Notes: generated from the letters alone by a model not told the origin. DNA of 64,000 bases from Bacillota bacterium (GCA_023397475.1 JAEWUD010000044.1:62001-126000); one strand, 5' to 3'. Counted from the first letter of the stretch, positions 9,197-19,218 are shown. Translations and numbers: made by a program.

Positions 9197-9231
9197 AGAA
9201 GCGTACGAAGAGGTAATCGACGTACGCTTCT
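9197..9231 (+). promoter_or_regulatory. Hairpin directly upstream of the DUF2752 gene
   Basis: A perfect 11-bp inverted repeat, AGAAGCGTACG / CGTACGCTTCT, with a 13-base loop. It ends 18 bases before the ATG of the next gene and has no T-run, so it is more likely a leader structure or protein-binding site than a terminator. Confidence 0.6.
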
Positions 9232-9249
9232 TGCCGGATTGGAGGATTC

Positions 9250-9717
9250 ATGGAAAATCAGATGCATGACTCGAAACCAAGGCCAACGACACCTAAGAAA
9301 AGTGTCGGCAGAACCCTTGCCTTAATCGGCGCGCCGATTGCCGGAATCCTCGGTCTCGCCTATATTTTCTTGTTCGACCCGAGTCGTAATGCGGCTTTTT
9401 TTATTCCTTGTTATTTCCTGCAGTACACAGGATTCTACTGTCCGGGATGTGGCAATACGAGAGCATTGCATGAACTTCTTCACCTGCATTTTCTGGAGAC
9501 ATTTGATCATAATTTGATTTTTCCTTTTATTGCGGTCGGGATCCTATATCTGTTGGTTGGAGAGTATCTGAATCTTTTGCTCGGAAGACGCATCCTCTGG
9601 TTGCCCAAGAAAGTACCTCTCTGGATTGTGATTCTTTCGGTGCTGATTATCGCCGTGTTTACCGTCCTCCGCAATCTTCCGTTTCTGCCTTTCTCGTGGC
9701 TCGCTCCGGGGCTTTGA
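9250..9717 (+). CDS. DUF2752 family membrane protein
   Basis: A 155-residue protein with a polar 20-residue start, three to four membrane segments (LIGAPIAGILGLAYIFLF; LIFPFIAVGILYLLVG; PLWIVILSVLIIAVFTVL) and the DUF2752 signature YCPGCGNTRALHELLHLHF, which carries two cysteines on one face of the first loop. The function of this family is not established. The CPGCG pair could bind a metal or form a disulphide. GGAGG lies 7 bases before the ATG. It is followed by a cluster of genes whose proteins also begin with CxxCG pairs, so membrane proteins with small cysteine modules are a theme here. Confidence 0.85.
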   Translation: MENQMHDSKPRPTTPKKSVGRTLALIGAPIAGILGLAYIFLFDPSRNAAFFIPCYFLQYTGFYCPGCGNTRALHELLHLHFLETFDHNLIFPFIAVGILYLLVGEYLNLLLGRRILWLPKKVPLWIVILSVLIIAVFTVLRNLPFLPFSWLAPGL

Positions 9718-9787
9718 GCGGTGCAGGAAGAATCAAAGGACGGATTCTTAAGAAATTCATAAAAAGTGTCGATAATCTATTTTTTTC

Positions 9788-9826
9788 TTGACGGAAGGCC
9801 GCGAAATCATTACTCTATACATAGAG
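9788..9826 (+). promoter_or_regulatory. Candidate promoter and palindromic operator before a zinc-ribbon gene
   Basis: TTGACG at 9788-9793 and TACTCT 17 bases further form a weak sigma-A promoter. A perfect palindrome CTCTAT-AC-ATAGAG at 9813-9826 overlaps the -10 end and could bind a repressor. Confidence 0.4.
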
Positions 9827-9884
9827 AAATCAGCATGACCGTACAGAGAATTTGTTCGGTCTTTGATGAGTATGGAGGTTGTAT

Positions 9885-10472
9885 ATGGCTTTTTGTAAGA
9901 ATTGCGGCACGGATATCGGTGACGCGAATGTTTGTTCTGCCTGTGGTGCCGTCCAGGTTGCCGAGACTGTGGTGACACCTGTGACCGCACCGGTTGAGAC
10001 ACCGTCTTTTTCTGCTGACCCCGCATCGTATTCTACTTCCGATATTCCGGTAACTCCGGTAGCGCCGGTAACCCCGGTAGGGTATCAGAGCTCCGTGGAT
10101 GCCGGATCTTCGGTGCCTACGTACTCATCATCCTATTCCGCTATGTCGGAGGAGATGCCCAGCACAACCGGAATGATGGTTTTTTCGATCATCAACATCG
10201 TACTCGGTGTACTGCTGTGTTGCTGTGCGTTTGGTCTGCCTCTTGTCGGCACCGTCCTCGGCATCATTGCGCTCGTCTTCACAATCCAGGCAGGTAAGAT
10301 GACCTCCGCTGAAGAAGCGAAGGCGAAGTTGAAGACAGCGAAGCTTCTCAACATCATCGGCGTCTGCGCTACCGGACTTGGCGTTATTGGCAGCATGATT
10401 TGGAGTGTAGCGAATGGTTCCAGTTCTGCTAATTACATGAGTCAGTTTGGTGACTTCTCTGATTATTATTAA
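9885..10472 (+). CDS. Zinc-ribbon membrane protein, CD225/DUF4190-like
   Basis: A 195-residue protein. The first 22 residues form a zinc ribbon (FCKNCGTDIGDANVCSACG, two CxxCG knuckles). A proline/threonine/serine-rich linker to about residue 85 leads to two membrane helices (IINIVLGVLLCCCAFGLPLV and LLNIIGVCATGLGVIGSMIW) with a polar loop AGKMTSAEEAKAKLKTAK between them. That two-helix pattern resembles CD225/dispanin or DUF4190 proteins of unknown bacterial role. GGAGG ends 6 bases before the chosen ATG; a TTG two codons upstream is less likely. The next gene encodes a paralogue with the same architecture. A cytoplasmic ribbon on a membrane hairpin suggests a sensor or scaffold; that is inference. 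Confidence 0.75.
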   Translation: MAFCKNCGTDIGDANVCSACGAVQVAETVVTPVTAPVETPSFSADPASYSTSDIPVTPVAPVTPVGYQSSVDAGSSVPTYSSSYSAMSEEMPSTTGMMVFSIINIVLGVLLCCCAFGLPLVGTVLGIIALVFTIQAGKMTSAEEAKAKLKTAKLLNIIGVCATGLGVIGSMIWSVANGSSSANYMSQFGDFSDYY

Positions 10473-10546
10473 TCAGTGATTCCCGATCCGGTTGCACGGC
10501 GTTTGGATGTATTTTTGCTCGCTGTGTTTTAAGAGTCTCTGCGTGG

Positions 10547-10582
10547 CGACGCGTCCGGTTCGGGCGCGTCGTCTGTTTTTTC
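10547..10582 (+). terminator. Rho-independent terminator between the zinc-ribbon paralogues
   Basis: Stem CGACGCGTCC / GGGCGCGTCG with one G-T pair and a GGTTC loop, followed by TCTGTTTTTT. It lies 75 bp after the first paralogue. Confidence 0.85.
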
Positions 10583-10645
10583 GGCGATGATTCTTTTGCG
10601 ATGTGAAAGCACGATTGCTGAGCGTGTGAAGGGAGACGTGAACCT

Positions 10646-11374
10646 TTGATTTATTGTAAAAACTGTGGAACGCCGATCGGTAGCGTTTCCTACTGTCCAG
10701 CCTGCGGGGCAACGCAGGACTATCCTTCTCCGGAACAAATCGACCCTTCGGACCAACCGCGGCCTATATGGGAGACAGATCTTAAGCACGAGAATCCGGA
10801 CGAGGAACGACAGACGGAGCCTATACAGCCGGCTGTTGTTGTCGTTCCCTCTCGAAGCCCAAGCGGCACGAAATACGATATGGGTGGCGTGAAATTTGGC
10901 GAATCGAGTCCGCCGATAACGAATTCATCGAATTATGATGAATCGGACGTAGTCTCGCAGACAGCTCCGACCGAAGAACAGAACATATCACAATTCAGAT
11001 CAACGGAGTCTGTTTTTCGCGAAGAACTGCGTCAGGTATCCTCGAAACTACCCAGAAGCAATTCTCGTGCGAATCCTCATGCTCGTAAGGTCGAGGGTGC
11101 GGGAATTCAGAGAGCAATCGCGATTGTAAGTCTTATTGTCGGGGCTATGAGTTTTCCTTACGGGATTGCTCTTGTTGTTATCGCGTGGATATCTTTGCGC
11201 AAAGTCCAGTCGGCCATCTATGCCGGAACCGACGAAGAGGTTACGTCAAACATGCGCACGGCAAAAACCTTAAATATCATAGCATTGTGCATTCTTGCGG
11301 TTACGGTCGGCATCGGATTATTCTTTGCCGTAGGAATTCTGGCGAATGTCGGTGTGCTTAACTTTGGCTCTTAA
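10646..11374 (+). CDS. Second zinc-ribbon membrane protein, CD225-like
   Basis: A 242-residue paralogue of the protein at 9885: zinc ribbon YCKNCGTPIGSVSYCPACG at the N-terminus, a longer polar linker (residues 25-150), then two membrane helices (AIAIVSLIVGAMSFPYGIAL and LNIIALCILAVTVGIGLFF) separated by RKVQSAIYAGTDEEVTSNMR. Translation probably begins at a TTG at 10646: the alternative GTG at 10638 hits a stop after three codons, and GGGAG sits 10 bases upstream of the TTG. Matching domain order and adjacency point to a tandem duplication that has diverged strongly in the linker. Function unknown. Confidence 0.72.
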   Translation: MIYCKNCGTPIGSVSYCPACGATQDYPSPEQIDPSDQPRPIWETDLKHENPDEERQTEPIQPAVVVVPSRSPSGTKYDMGGVKFGESSPPITNSSNYDESDVVSQTAPTEEQNISQFRSTESVFREELRQVSSKLPRSNSRANPHARKVEGAGIQRAIAIVSLIVGAMSFPYGIALVVIAWISLRKVQSAIYAGTDEEVTSNMRTAKTLNIIALCILAVTVGIGLFFAVGILANVGVLNFGS

Positions 11375-11484
11375 ATGTGAACATTCTATTAAGACAAATG
11401 GTTTGATTATGAAAATAAAGTGTATTATCTTACGAATCGCGTTATAATCAGGATAATGTAATTCCAATATGAGAGGTGTAAATT

Positions 11485-13362
11485 ATGAAGAAGTGCCCCG
11501 TATGCGGCGTAATGATGGGCGATAATGTCGCTCGCTGCTTCATGTGTAAATACGATTTTCAGAAAGCATCTCGTGAGGGCGAAGATATTGCCCGCAAGGA
11601 AGCTGTTGAGAACGTCAACAAGAAAGATATGGAAGTCAGCGCTCGCGTTGCGGAGAAGAAGGCCGAGGAAGAACGCCTCATCAAAGAGGTGAAGGAGCAG
11701 GCTAGACTTGAACTAGAGGCAACTCAGCGTCAGCTTGAAGAAGAGAAGCTCCGGCTTGAACAGGAATACATCGAAGCCAGAAAGAGATCACTGGACGAAC
11801 GCGCCAAACTCGAGAAGGATCTTGCCGTAATACGCAGCGAGATCGATAAAGAGAAGAAGGGCTTGGCCGACACATCTTCGATCCGTGAAGCAGCCGAGAA
11901 GGCTGCAATCAAGGATGCCGAGGGTGTTGCGAATCAATATCTTGAGGCCGCACGTAAGGAAGCGGATATGATATTGAAGGCGGCCAATGATGAGACCGAG
12001 GCTCTTGCGAAACAGGTTCAGAAGGAATATAAAGACGCAATGAATAAGAAGCAGTCCATCCTCGACGAGGCTACACGCCTCCAGGGTGATGTTGAGGCTG
12101 CCAATAAGAAGCTTGAAGATCTCAAGAAGGAACACGAACAGAATCTAAAGATCGTCTCGAATGCGCAGGCCCAGGCAGAACTTAAGGCGAAAGAGATTCT
12201 CGATAAGGCCAGTGCAGAAGCTGCAGAACTTGCACGGCAAGCACAGGTCGAGCACGATGCGAAACTCTCGGAGATCGAGCGATTACATCAGAGTCTCAGC
12301 CAGGAAGCGGATGTTCTTCGCAAGGAGATTGAGACTACGCGTGCCGCGGCTCAGGAAGAACTGAATGCTTACTTAGAACAGGCGAAGGCGGCGATCGCTC
12401 AAACCGAAGAATCGATAAAGATCCGCTCCGAAATCGATCAGGAGATTGATGTGATTCGTTCGCAGGCGACGACGGTACGCGCCGAAGCAGAAGCGATGAA
12501 GAAGGAAGCCGACGAGATCAAGGCGAAGGCGGAAGCTGAGCTGAATAAGGCTCGTGAGGAACTTTCTGCTGTTGAGCGTCAAACCGAAGAGGCGCGCAAC
12601 AAGGCGCAACAAGACGCCCTTGTATTTATTGCCGAAGTCGATGCGACACGTCTGAGAGCAGAGGAGGACGTTCGTGTCATTCTGGCGGAACGCGACCAGA
12701 TTCGCGCCGAGGCAGAAGCCGAAGCAAATCAGCTGCGCGAGGAGATTGCGAATGCCAAGGTGATGATCGAGAAGTCTGCCGCCGAGAGGTCGCTTGCGGA
12801 GAGCGAAGTAGCAGAGATTCGCAAACAGACAGCCGAGGAGATCGAGGCAATGATTCTCGCCGCAGAGAAACGAGCCATCGCAATCAAGGAAGCTGCTATG
12901 AGTGAGAATGAACGCGGGAAACTTGCGGCTGACTACGAGAAACAATCCGCAGCAATGCAGAAGACCATCGAATCGCTGGAACACAAACTGAAGGATAAAG
13001 AAGCAAGTCTTGCAAAAAAGAATGAGGAAGTGATCAGAATCATGGAAGAACTTGAGAACGCTAAGAAGATGAGTCTGCAGGCAAATCTGGTTCCGAAATC
13101 TGTTCCCATGGAATACGAGATTGAGCAGATTCCTCATAAGATTTCGGGCGAGGTAGATACTGAAGCGATCGCGGAAGTCCTGTTGCGCAGGGGTCCCAAG
13201 GGTTGGAAACTTCACAGCTTGATCAATGATGCGAGTGATAAGGCTTCGGCAACGGAGAAAGTTTCTCTTTCTGCACCGGTTATGGTCAAGGAAGATCGCG
13301 TGATTATGATATTCGAAAGAGTAATTCTTGCAGAAAATGCAGATTCCTCTTCCCAAGGCTGA
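11485..13362 (+). CDS. Zinc-ribbon long coiled-coil protein with DUF4177-like tail
   Basis: A 625-residue protein in three parts. Residues 1-25 are a zinc ribbon (KKCPVCGVMMGD, then RCFMCKYDF). Residues 35-530 are almost uninterrupted coiled coil rich in Glu, Ala, Lys and Arg with no Pro or Gly breaks. The last 85 residues form a compact domain (MEYEIEQIPHK, LLRRGPKGWKLHSL, VIMIFERVI) that resembles DUF4177, where a GWEL-type motif is typical. There is no signal peptide or membrane segment, so it should be cytoplasmic and very elongated. GAGAGGTG precedes the ATG. It follows two membrane zinc-ribbon proteins, suggesting a shared structural system. Function unknown. Confidence 0.75.
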   Translation: MKKCPVCGVMMGDNVARCFMCKYDFQKASREGEDIARKEAVENVNKKDMEVSARVAEKKAEEERLIKEVKEQARLELEATQRQLEEEKLRLEQEYIEARKRSLDERAKLEKDLAVIRSEIDKEKKGLADTSSIREAAEKAAIKDAEGVANQYLEAARKEADMILKAANDETEALAKQVQKEYKDAMNKKQSILDEATRLQGDVEAANKKLEDLKKEHEQNLKIVSNAQAQAELKAKEILDKASAEAAELARQAQVEHDAKLSEIERLHQSLSQEADVLRKEIETTRAAAQEELNAYLEQAKAAIAQTEESIKIRSEIDQEIDVIRSQATTVRAEAEAMKKEADEIKAKAEAELNKAREELSAVERQTEEARNKAQQDALVFIAEVDATRLRAEEDVRVILAERDQIRAEAEAEANQLREEIANAKVMIEKSAAERSLAESEVAEIRKQTAEEIEAMILAAEKRAIAIKEAAMSENERGKLAADYEKQSAAMQKTIESLEHKLKDKEASLAKKNEEVIRIMEELENAKKMSLQANLVPKSVPMEYEIEQIPHKISGEVDTEAIAEVLLRRGPKGWKLHSLINDASDKASATEKVSLSAPVMVKEDRVIMIFERVILAENADSSSQG

Positions 13363-13393
13363 GAAGCTGTGTTAGAATAGGCTCCATTAGGAC

Positions 13394-13433
13394 GAGGGCG
13401 TCTTCTTTATTGAAGATGCCTTCATTTTTTTTC
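13394..13433 (+). terminator. Terminator-like hairpin in the glnN leader
   Basis: GAGGGCGTCTTC / GAAGATGCCTTC forms a 12-bp stem with G-T pairs and a 6-base loop, followed by ATTTTTTTTC. It ends only 30 bases before the glnN start, too close to fit another promoter after it. A possible -10 TAGAAT at 13373-13378 lies upstream. It may therefore be an attenuator for glnN as well as the end of the coiled-coil gene transcript. Confidence 0.75.
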
Positions 13434-13462
13434 TTCACAAAATGAAAGAAGGGCGTACAAGT

Positions 13463-15577
<2,115 letters not shown>

Positions 15578-15621
15578 TCGGACTCGACCCAGGTTCGATC
15601 AATCCTCCACTCTCTTGAGGG

Positions 15622-15670
15622 AAGCTTCGTTCTCGCGCCAACATGATGGCACGAGGACGGAGCTTTTCTC
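15622..15670 (+). terminator. Strong terminator after glnN
   Basis: An 18-bp stem (AAGCTTCGTTCTCGCGCC with its partner, three G-T pairs) and an 8-base loop AACATGAT, followed by TTTCTC. It lies 45 bp after the stop codon. Confidence 0.88.
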
Positions 15671-15759
15671 GTAGAAGAGTCGGCGGATAAGCGAGCCGGA
15701 GGGATTTTTCCTTCATAGCACGTGGGGAAGAACGGATGCAGAATTTTCTCGAAAAGTTA

Positions 15760-15813
15760 TTGACACGCAATTACTTCGGAAGTAGAATCAAATTACTTCG
15801 AGGGAAGAAGTAA
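15760..15813 (+). promoter_or_regulatory. marR promoter with two inverted-repeat operators
   Basis: TTGACA (15760-15765), a 17-bp spacer and TAGAAT (15783-15788) make a near-consensus sigma-A promoter. TACTTC-G-GAAGTA (15772-15784) lies between and over the two boxes, and TTACTTC-N7-GAAGTAA (15793-15813) covers the likely start of transcription. The TTACTTC half-sites are 22 bp apart, two helical turns, as expected for cooperative binding by a MarR dimer to its own promoter. Confidence 0.8.
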
Positions 15814-15823
15814 GGAGCGAGTC

Positions 15824-16315
15824 GTGGAAGAATTTCACTTTGAGGAGTTAATCTTCTCCTATGTAGATAAGATCAAGGTGTTGACCTCGCCTCAGACCTG
15901 GGGGAACATCCTTCTCGACCTGAGCAAGAACGATCTCTATGTTCTCATGTATCTCTTCCGCCAGGGAGACGCCAATATGTCCGGTGTCGCGCAGTACCTC
16001 TCGGTACCGCTCAATACGGCCACGGGTATAGCAGCGCGACTTGAGAAGAAGAACCTGATCGAGCGTAGACGGGCGGAAGAGGACAAGCGCGTCGTCACGA
16101 TCTGTATTTCGGAGGAGGGTCGGACGGCGATACGCGACATCATTGCGGAGTTTGTCCGCATCGGGGATCTTCTGATGACGACACTGACCCCGGAAGAGCT
16201 TGCCGCAGTTATTTCGGCGATGAACAAGGTCTATGTGGCGATCGAACGCAGAGAGCATGAGCGCAAGGCGCAGATTACGGCCGAGAAGCGCGTGCGTAAG
16301 ATTTCCATCGAGTAA
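15824..16315 (+). CDS. MarR-family transcriptional regulator
   Basis: A 163-residue winged-helix repressor. The DNA-binding core spans about residues 45-105 (SGVAQYLSVPLNTATGIAAR, then a wing ERRRAEEDKRVVTICISEEG with the family's DKR motif), flanked by long dimerisation helices. The C-terminus is basic (AEKRVRKISIE). Translation starts at a GTG with AAGGAG 7 bases upstream. The promoter is covered by inverted repeats, implying autoregulation. A small hairpin terminator separates it from the ArsA operon downstream, but the orientation and proximity make that operon the likely target. The ligand is not visible. Confidence 0.9.
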   Translation: MEEFHFEELIFSYVDKIKVLTSPQTWGNILLDLSKNDLYVLMYLFRQGDANMSGVAQYLSVPLNTATGIAARLEKKNLIERRRAEEDKRVVTICISEEGRTAIRDIIAEFVRIGDLLMTTLTPEELAAVISAMNKVYVAIERREHERKAQITAEKRVRKISIE

Positions 16316-16319
16316 TGAG

Positions 16320-16375
16320 ACCTCTCTTCGGAGAGGTTCTTTTCAGAGAAATACTTCGGGGTCCGAACAATTCGG
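16320..16375 (+). promoter_or_regulatory. Hairpin terminator and alternating inverted repeats before the ArsA operon
   Basis: ACCTCTC-TTCG-GAGAGGT with a T-rich tail (16320-16345) is a short terminator with a UUCG tetraloop. Just after it come TTCGG (16355), CCGAA (16363) and TTCGG (16371). The middle segment can pair with either neighbour, giving two mutually exclusive hairpins before the ArsA ribosome site. No clear -35/-10 pair follows, so the ArsA operon may depend on read-through from the marR promoter. Confidence 0.55.
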
Positions 16376-16403
16376 ATGATGAATAAATAGGAGGACAGTG
16401 AAA

Positions 16404-17612
16404 ATGGCTAGAATTTTGATTTTTACGGGAAAAGGCGGTGTGGGCAAGAGCAGTATCTCGTCGGCGCACGCGATCCGGTCCGCCCGCGAAGGAAAGAAAA
16501 CGATCCTTGTCAGCACAGACAGAGCTCATAATCTTGCGGACATTTTCGAGAGGAAGATCGGTAGGGAGGTCACGAACATTGAGGATTGCCTCGACGCGAT
16601 CGAGCTCGATCCGGAGACGATTATGCGTCAGGACTACAGCAATTTCATGGAAGCGATCACTAAGCTCCTGGCATCGCCGGGCATTGCGGTCGACGGCGGC
16701 GAGCAGACCTTCATGTTTCCCGGTTTGGAGGAGCTTTTCTCGCTTCTGAAGATCGCTGATCTCGAGGAGAGCGGTGAATACGACCGCATCATCGTCGATT
16801 GTGCTCCCACCGGAGAAACGCTGGCGCTCCTCAAATTTCCGGAATTGCTCGGCTGGTACATGGAGAAACTATTTCCGGTCGGTCGCATGGCGGTACGTGT
16901 TTTGGCTCCGATCGCCAGAAGCAAGTATAAGATAGATCTGCCGGATGCTAAGGGCATGAACGACATCGAAAAATTGTACGCTCGTCTTATCAATCTTCAG
17001 AAGCTTCTAAAAGATCCTGAGCGCACGTCGGTTCGAATCGTCGCAATTCCGGAGAAAATGGTCGTCGAGGAGACGAAACGAAGTTTCATGTACTTGAATC
17101 TCTACGGGTACCATGTGGACGGCATCTATATCAACCGGATATTGCCGGAGGGAGAGCCGGATGATTTCTTTGCCGAGTGGCGTCAGATTCAGAAGGTTTA
17201 TCGGGCAGAACTGGAGGAGGTTTTCGCGAATAAACCGATCTATCCCGTGCCGTGGTACGAGACGGACCTCAGAGGCGAGTCGGGGATCGCGAGAATTTCG
17301 GAGGACGCTCTTCGGGATGAGCGGATTTTCGATGTTATTGCGAAGGCTGAGGGTGAGTTTTTCGAGAAGGTCAGGGAGGGCTACCGCCTGACAATTCCGA
17401 TTCCTCTTGCCCAAAAGGGCGATCTTCATCTCTCGACAAACGGTCACGATGTGATCCTGCGGTTAGGCAACTATAAGAGAAGTATTCCGCTGCCGACGAC
17501 GTTGACAGCGTATGAGATTTCGTCAGCGAAGCTGGAAGACGGGCGTCTTCGGATTCGATTCGCATCTGCGTCGCCGTCGGATGCGCAACAAGGTAAGGAG
17601 GAGAACGTATGA
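16404..17612 (+). CDS. ArsA/GET3-family ATPase, first copy
   Basis: A 402-residue single-domain ATPase of the ArsA/GET3/TRC40 class. It shows the deviant Walker A FTGKGGVGKSS, the A'-type region VSTDRAHNLADIF, and the switch II motif DCAPTGETLALL. The C-terminal 90 residues resemble the HSP20-like domain attached to many bacterial ArsA proteins (LHLSTNGHDVILRLGNYKRS). The cysteine triad of true arsenite-pump ArsA is not apparent. AGGAGG lies 9 bases before the ATG at 16404; a GTG two codons earlier is too close. It overlaps the next small gene by ATGA. No arsenite pump or ArsD is present, so an arsenic role is not supported. Confidence 0.9.
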   Translation: MARILIFTGKGGVGKSSISSAHAIRSAREGKKTILVSTDRAHNLADIFERKIGREVTNIEDCLDAIELDPETIMRQDYSNFMEAITKLLASPGIAVDGGEQTFMFPGLEELFSLLKIADLEESGEYDRIIVDCAPTGETLALLKFPELLGWYMEKLFPVGRMAVRVLAPIARSKYKIDLPDAKGMNDIEKLYARLINLQKLLKDPERTSVRIVAIPEKMVVEETKRSFMYLNLYGYHVDGIYINRILPEGEPDDFFAEWRQIQKVYRAELEEVFANKPIYPVPWYETDLRGESGIARISEDALRDERIFDVIAKAEGEFFEKVREGYRLTIPIPLAQKGDLHLSTNGHDVILRLGNYKRSIPLPTTLTAYEISSAKLEDGRLRIRFASASPSDAQQGKEENV

Positions 17613-17947
17613 TGAATCGTCAAGTGATCCGCAAATTAGCTATCGCGAAAAGAATGGAGAGGGATGCGCTGGCGGAGTTGATTCCGCCGAGGGAGCGCGC
17701 TCACCTTGCCGTAATCAGCCGCGAGATGCATGCGATGATCAAGGAGAATATCGGAATGAATCCGTCAGATCTTGCCGAGGTGATGGCAACGTTCATGGAG
17801 GTTCGCGAGATCTTCTCTGAGGAGTCTCCGACATGCGACAACACGTCGCCGGAGAACAAGCCCGATGCCGAGAACACTGATACCGAGAAGGGTGGTCCTG
17901 GGCGGACACAGGGTTCGGCACACACAAGAAAGGTGGATATCTCATGA
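17609..17947 (+). CDS. Small hypothetical protein between two ArsA ATPases
   Basis: A 112-residue soluble protein I do not recognise. The first 75 residues are helical and charged (VIRKLAIAKRMERDALAELI; HLAVISREMHAMIKENIG; AEVMATFMEVREIF), and the last 40 are polar and probably disordered. It overlaps the upstream ArsA gene and the downstream ArsA gene by ATGA junctions, so all three proteins should be made together. A helical partner or adaptor of the ATPase pair is the simplest reading, but no family supports it. AAGGAGGAGAA lies 5 bases before the start. Confidence 0.75.
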   Translation: MMNRQVIRKLAIAKRMERDALAELIPPRERAHLAVISREMHAMIKENIGMNPSDLAEVMATFMEVREIFSEESPTCDNTSPENKPDAENTDTEKGGPGRTQGSAHTRKVDIS

Positions 17948-19104
17948 GAGTGATTTTGTATACCGGCAAAGGCGGCGTCGGAAAAACGAGTGTTGCCGCA
18001 ATGACCGCGGTGCGACTGGCGGAATCGGGGAAAAGAGTCCTGATCATGAGTACGGATCAGGCGCACAGTCTGGGCGATTCACTTGACGTCCCGTTGAACA
18101 ACCAAGTGACGAAGGTGCGCGAACGGCTTTTCGCGAGCGAGATTGATACGGTTGAGGAGAGCGAACATGCCTGGGGACATATGCAGCACTATCTGAACGC
18201 GCTCTTGACAGCCAGAGGAGGCGCGGGGATCGAAGCCGAGGAACTTCTGTCATTTCCCGGTTTGGAGGAGTTGTTCTCTCTCGTGAAAATTCTCGACGTG
18301 TATGAGCAGGATGCATATGATGTGTTGATCGTCGACTGTGCTCCGACCGGTGAGACGCTCTCTCTTCTGACATATCCGGAAATGCTGGAATCGGCAATCC
18401 TCGCGGTGTTGCCGATGAAGAAGAAAGCGGCGAGGGCAGTGGGGCCCGCCGTGGAGATGTTCCTGAAGATCCCGATCCCCGAGGGCGAAGTGTTTGATGA
18501 GATCTCACAACTTACGACGCGACTTACCAAGTTACGCGCGCTGCTTACGGACAAGGATGTTCTCTCAATAAGGATTGTAACGACGCCCGAAAAGATCGTT
18601 GTCGCCGAGGCCAAAAGGAACTTCGCCTGTCTTCATTTGTACGACTATAACGTAGATGCGATTGTGGTGAACAAAATTTATCCGGAGGTCGCGCTCGGCG
18701 GGTACTTCTCGCGTTGGAGACAACTGCAGGAGGAGGGACTTCGGGAGATTGAGCAGAGTTTTGCCGCTTTGCCGATCTTTAAGGTACCGCTTCTGCCGCA
18801 CGAGGTTCGCACGATTCCGGTACTTGAGGAAACCGCGGCGGAACTTTTCGCTTCGACGGATCCTTCGCGGATTCTTTTCCGAGACAAAATCTTCACGGTC
18901 GGGAAGGATGCGGAAGGCGCGTTCATGGAGCTGTATCTGGCGTTTCCCGAGAAGGAAGACCTCGCGCTCGAGGAGATCGGGGACGGCTTTCAGGTCGGAA
19001 TTCGTAATGAGAGACGGCATTTCACGGTGCCGGACGCTCTGCGAGTCATGGAGATCCAGGGCGCGAAGTATGATAATGGGACATTGAAGATACGGTTTGC
19101 ATGA
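17944..19104 (+). CDS. ArsA/GET3-family ATPase, second copy
   Basis: A 386-residue paralogue of the ATPase at 16404, with Walker A TGKGGVGKTSVAAM, MSTDQAHSLGDSL, and switch II DCAPTGETLSLL. The C-terminal HSP20-like domain is again present (ALEEIGDGFQVGIRNERRHF). The two copies align along their whole length, including FPGLEELFSL, but differ enough to be an old duplication. They could form a heterodimer, in contrast to the GET3 homodimer. It overlaps the small gene by ATGA and ends the operon before a strong terminator. Related proteins use ATP to deliver membrane or metal cargo; the cargo here is unknown. Confidence 0.9.
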   Translation: MRVILYTGKGGVGKTSVAAMTAVRLAESGKRVLIMSTDQAHSLGDSLDVPLNNQVTKVRERLFASEIDTVEESEHAWGHMQHYLNALLTARGGAGIEAEELLSFPGLEELFSLVKILDVYEQDAYDVLIVDCAPTGETLSLLTYPEMLESAILAVLPMKKKAARAVGPAVEMFLKIPIPEGEVFDEISQLTTRLTKLRALLTDKDVLSIRIVTTPEKIVVAEAKRNFACLHLYDYNVDAIVVNKIYPEVALGGYFSRWRQLQEEGLREIEQSFAALPIFKVPLLPHEVRTIPVLEETAAELFASTDPSRILFRDKIFTVGKDAEGAFMELYLAFPEKEDLALEEIGDGFQVGIRNERRHFTVPDALRVMEIQGAKYDNGTLKIRFA

Positions 19105-19144
19105 TCCTTTTTTTGGATTTGCAATGCCATGATTCTTTGATATA

Positions 19145-19177
19145 ACACGCGGGCGGTGACTTGCCCGCGTGTTTTTG
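19145..19177 (+). terminator. Terminator after the ArsA operon
   Basis: Perfect 10-bp stem ACACGCGGGC / GCCCGCGTGT with an 8-base loop, followed by TTTTTG. It lies 40 bp after the second ArsA stop codon and 42 bp before the next start. Confidence 0.93.
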
Positions 19178-19218
19178 TTAGAATGACGGCAGAGTGCATG
19201 CGAAAGGCGGTTCTATCG

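Noticed and set aside
11443..11448. TATAAT before the coiled-coil gene as a promoter
   Set aside because: The -10 match is perfect, but no acceptable -35 or TGn extension accompanies it, so I did not list it as a feature.
13394..13433. ANTAR-type regulated hairpin before glnN
   Set aside because: The loop lacks the A at position 1 and G at position 4 expected of ANTAR targets, and I found no second matching hairpin.
16404..19104. Arsenic resistance operon
   Set aside because: ArsA-type ATPases alone do not make an arsenite pump; ArsB/Acr3, ArsC and ArsD are absent and the regulator is MarR, not ArsR.
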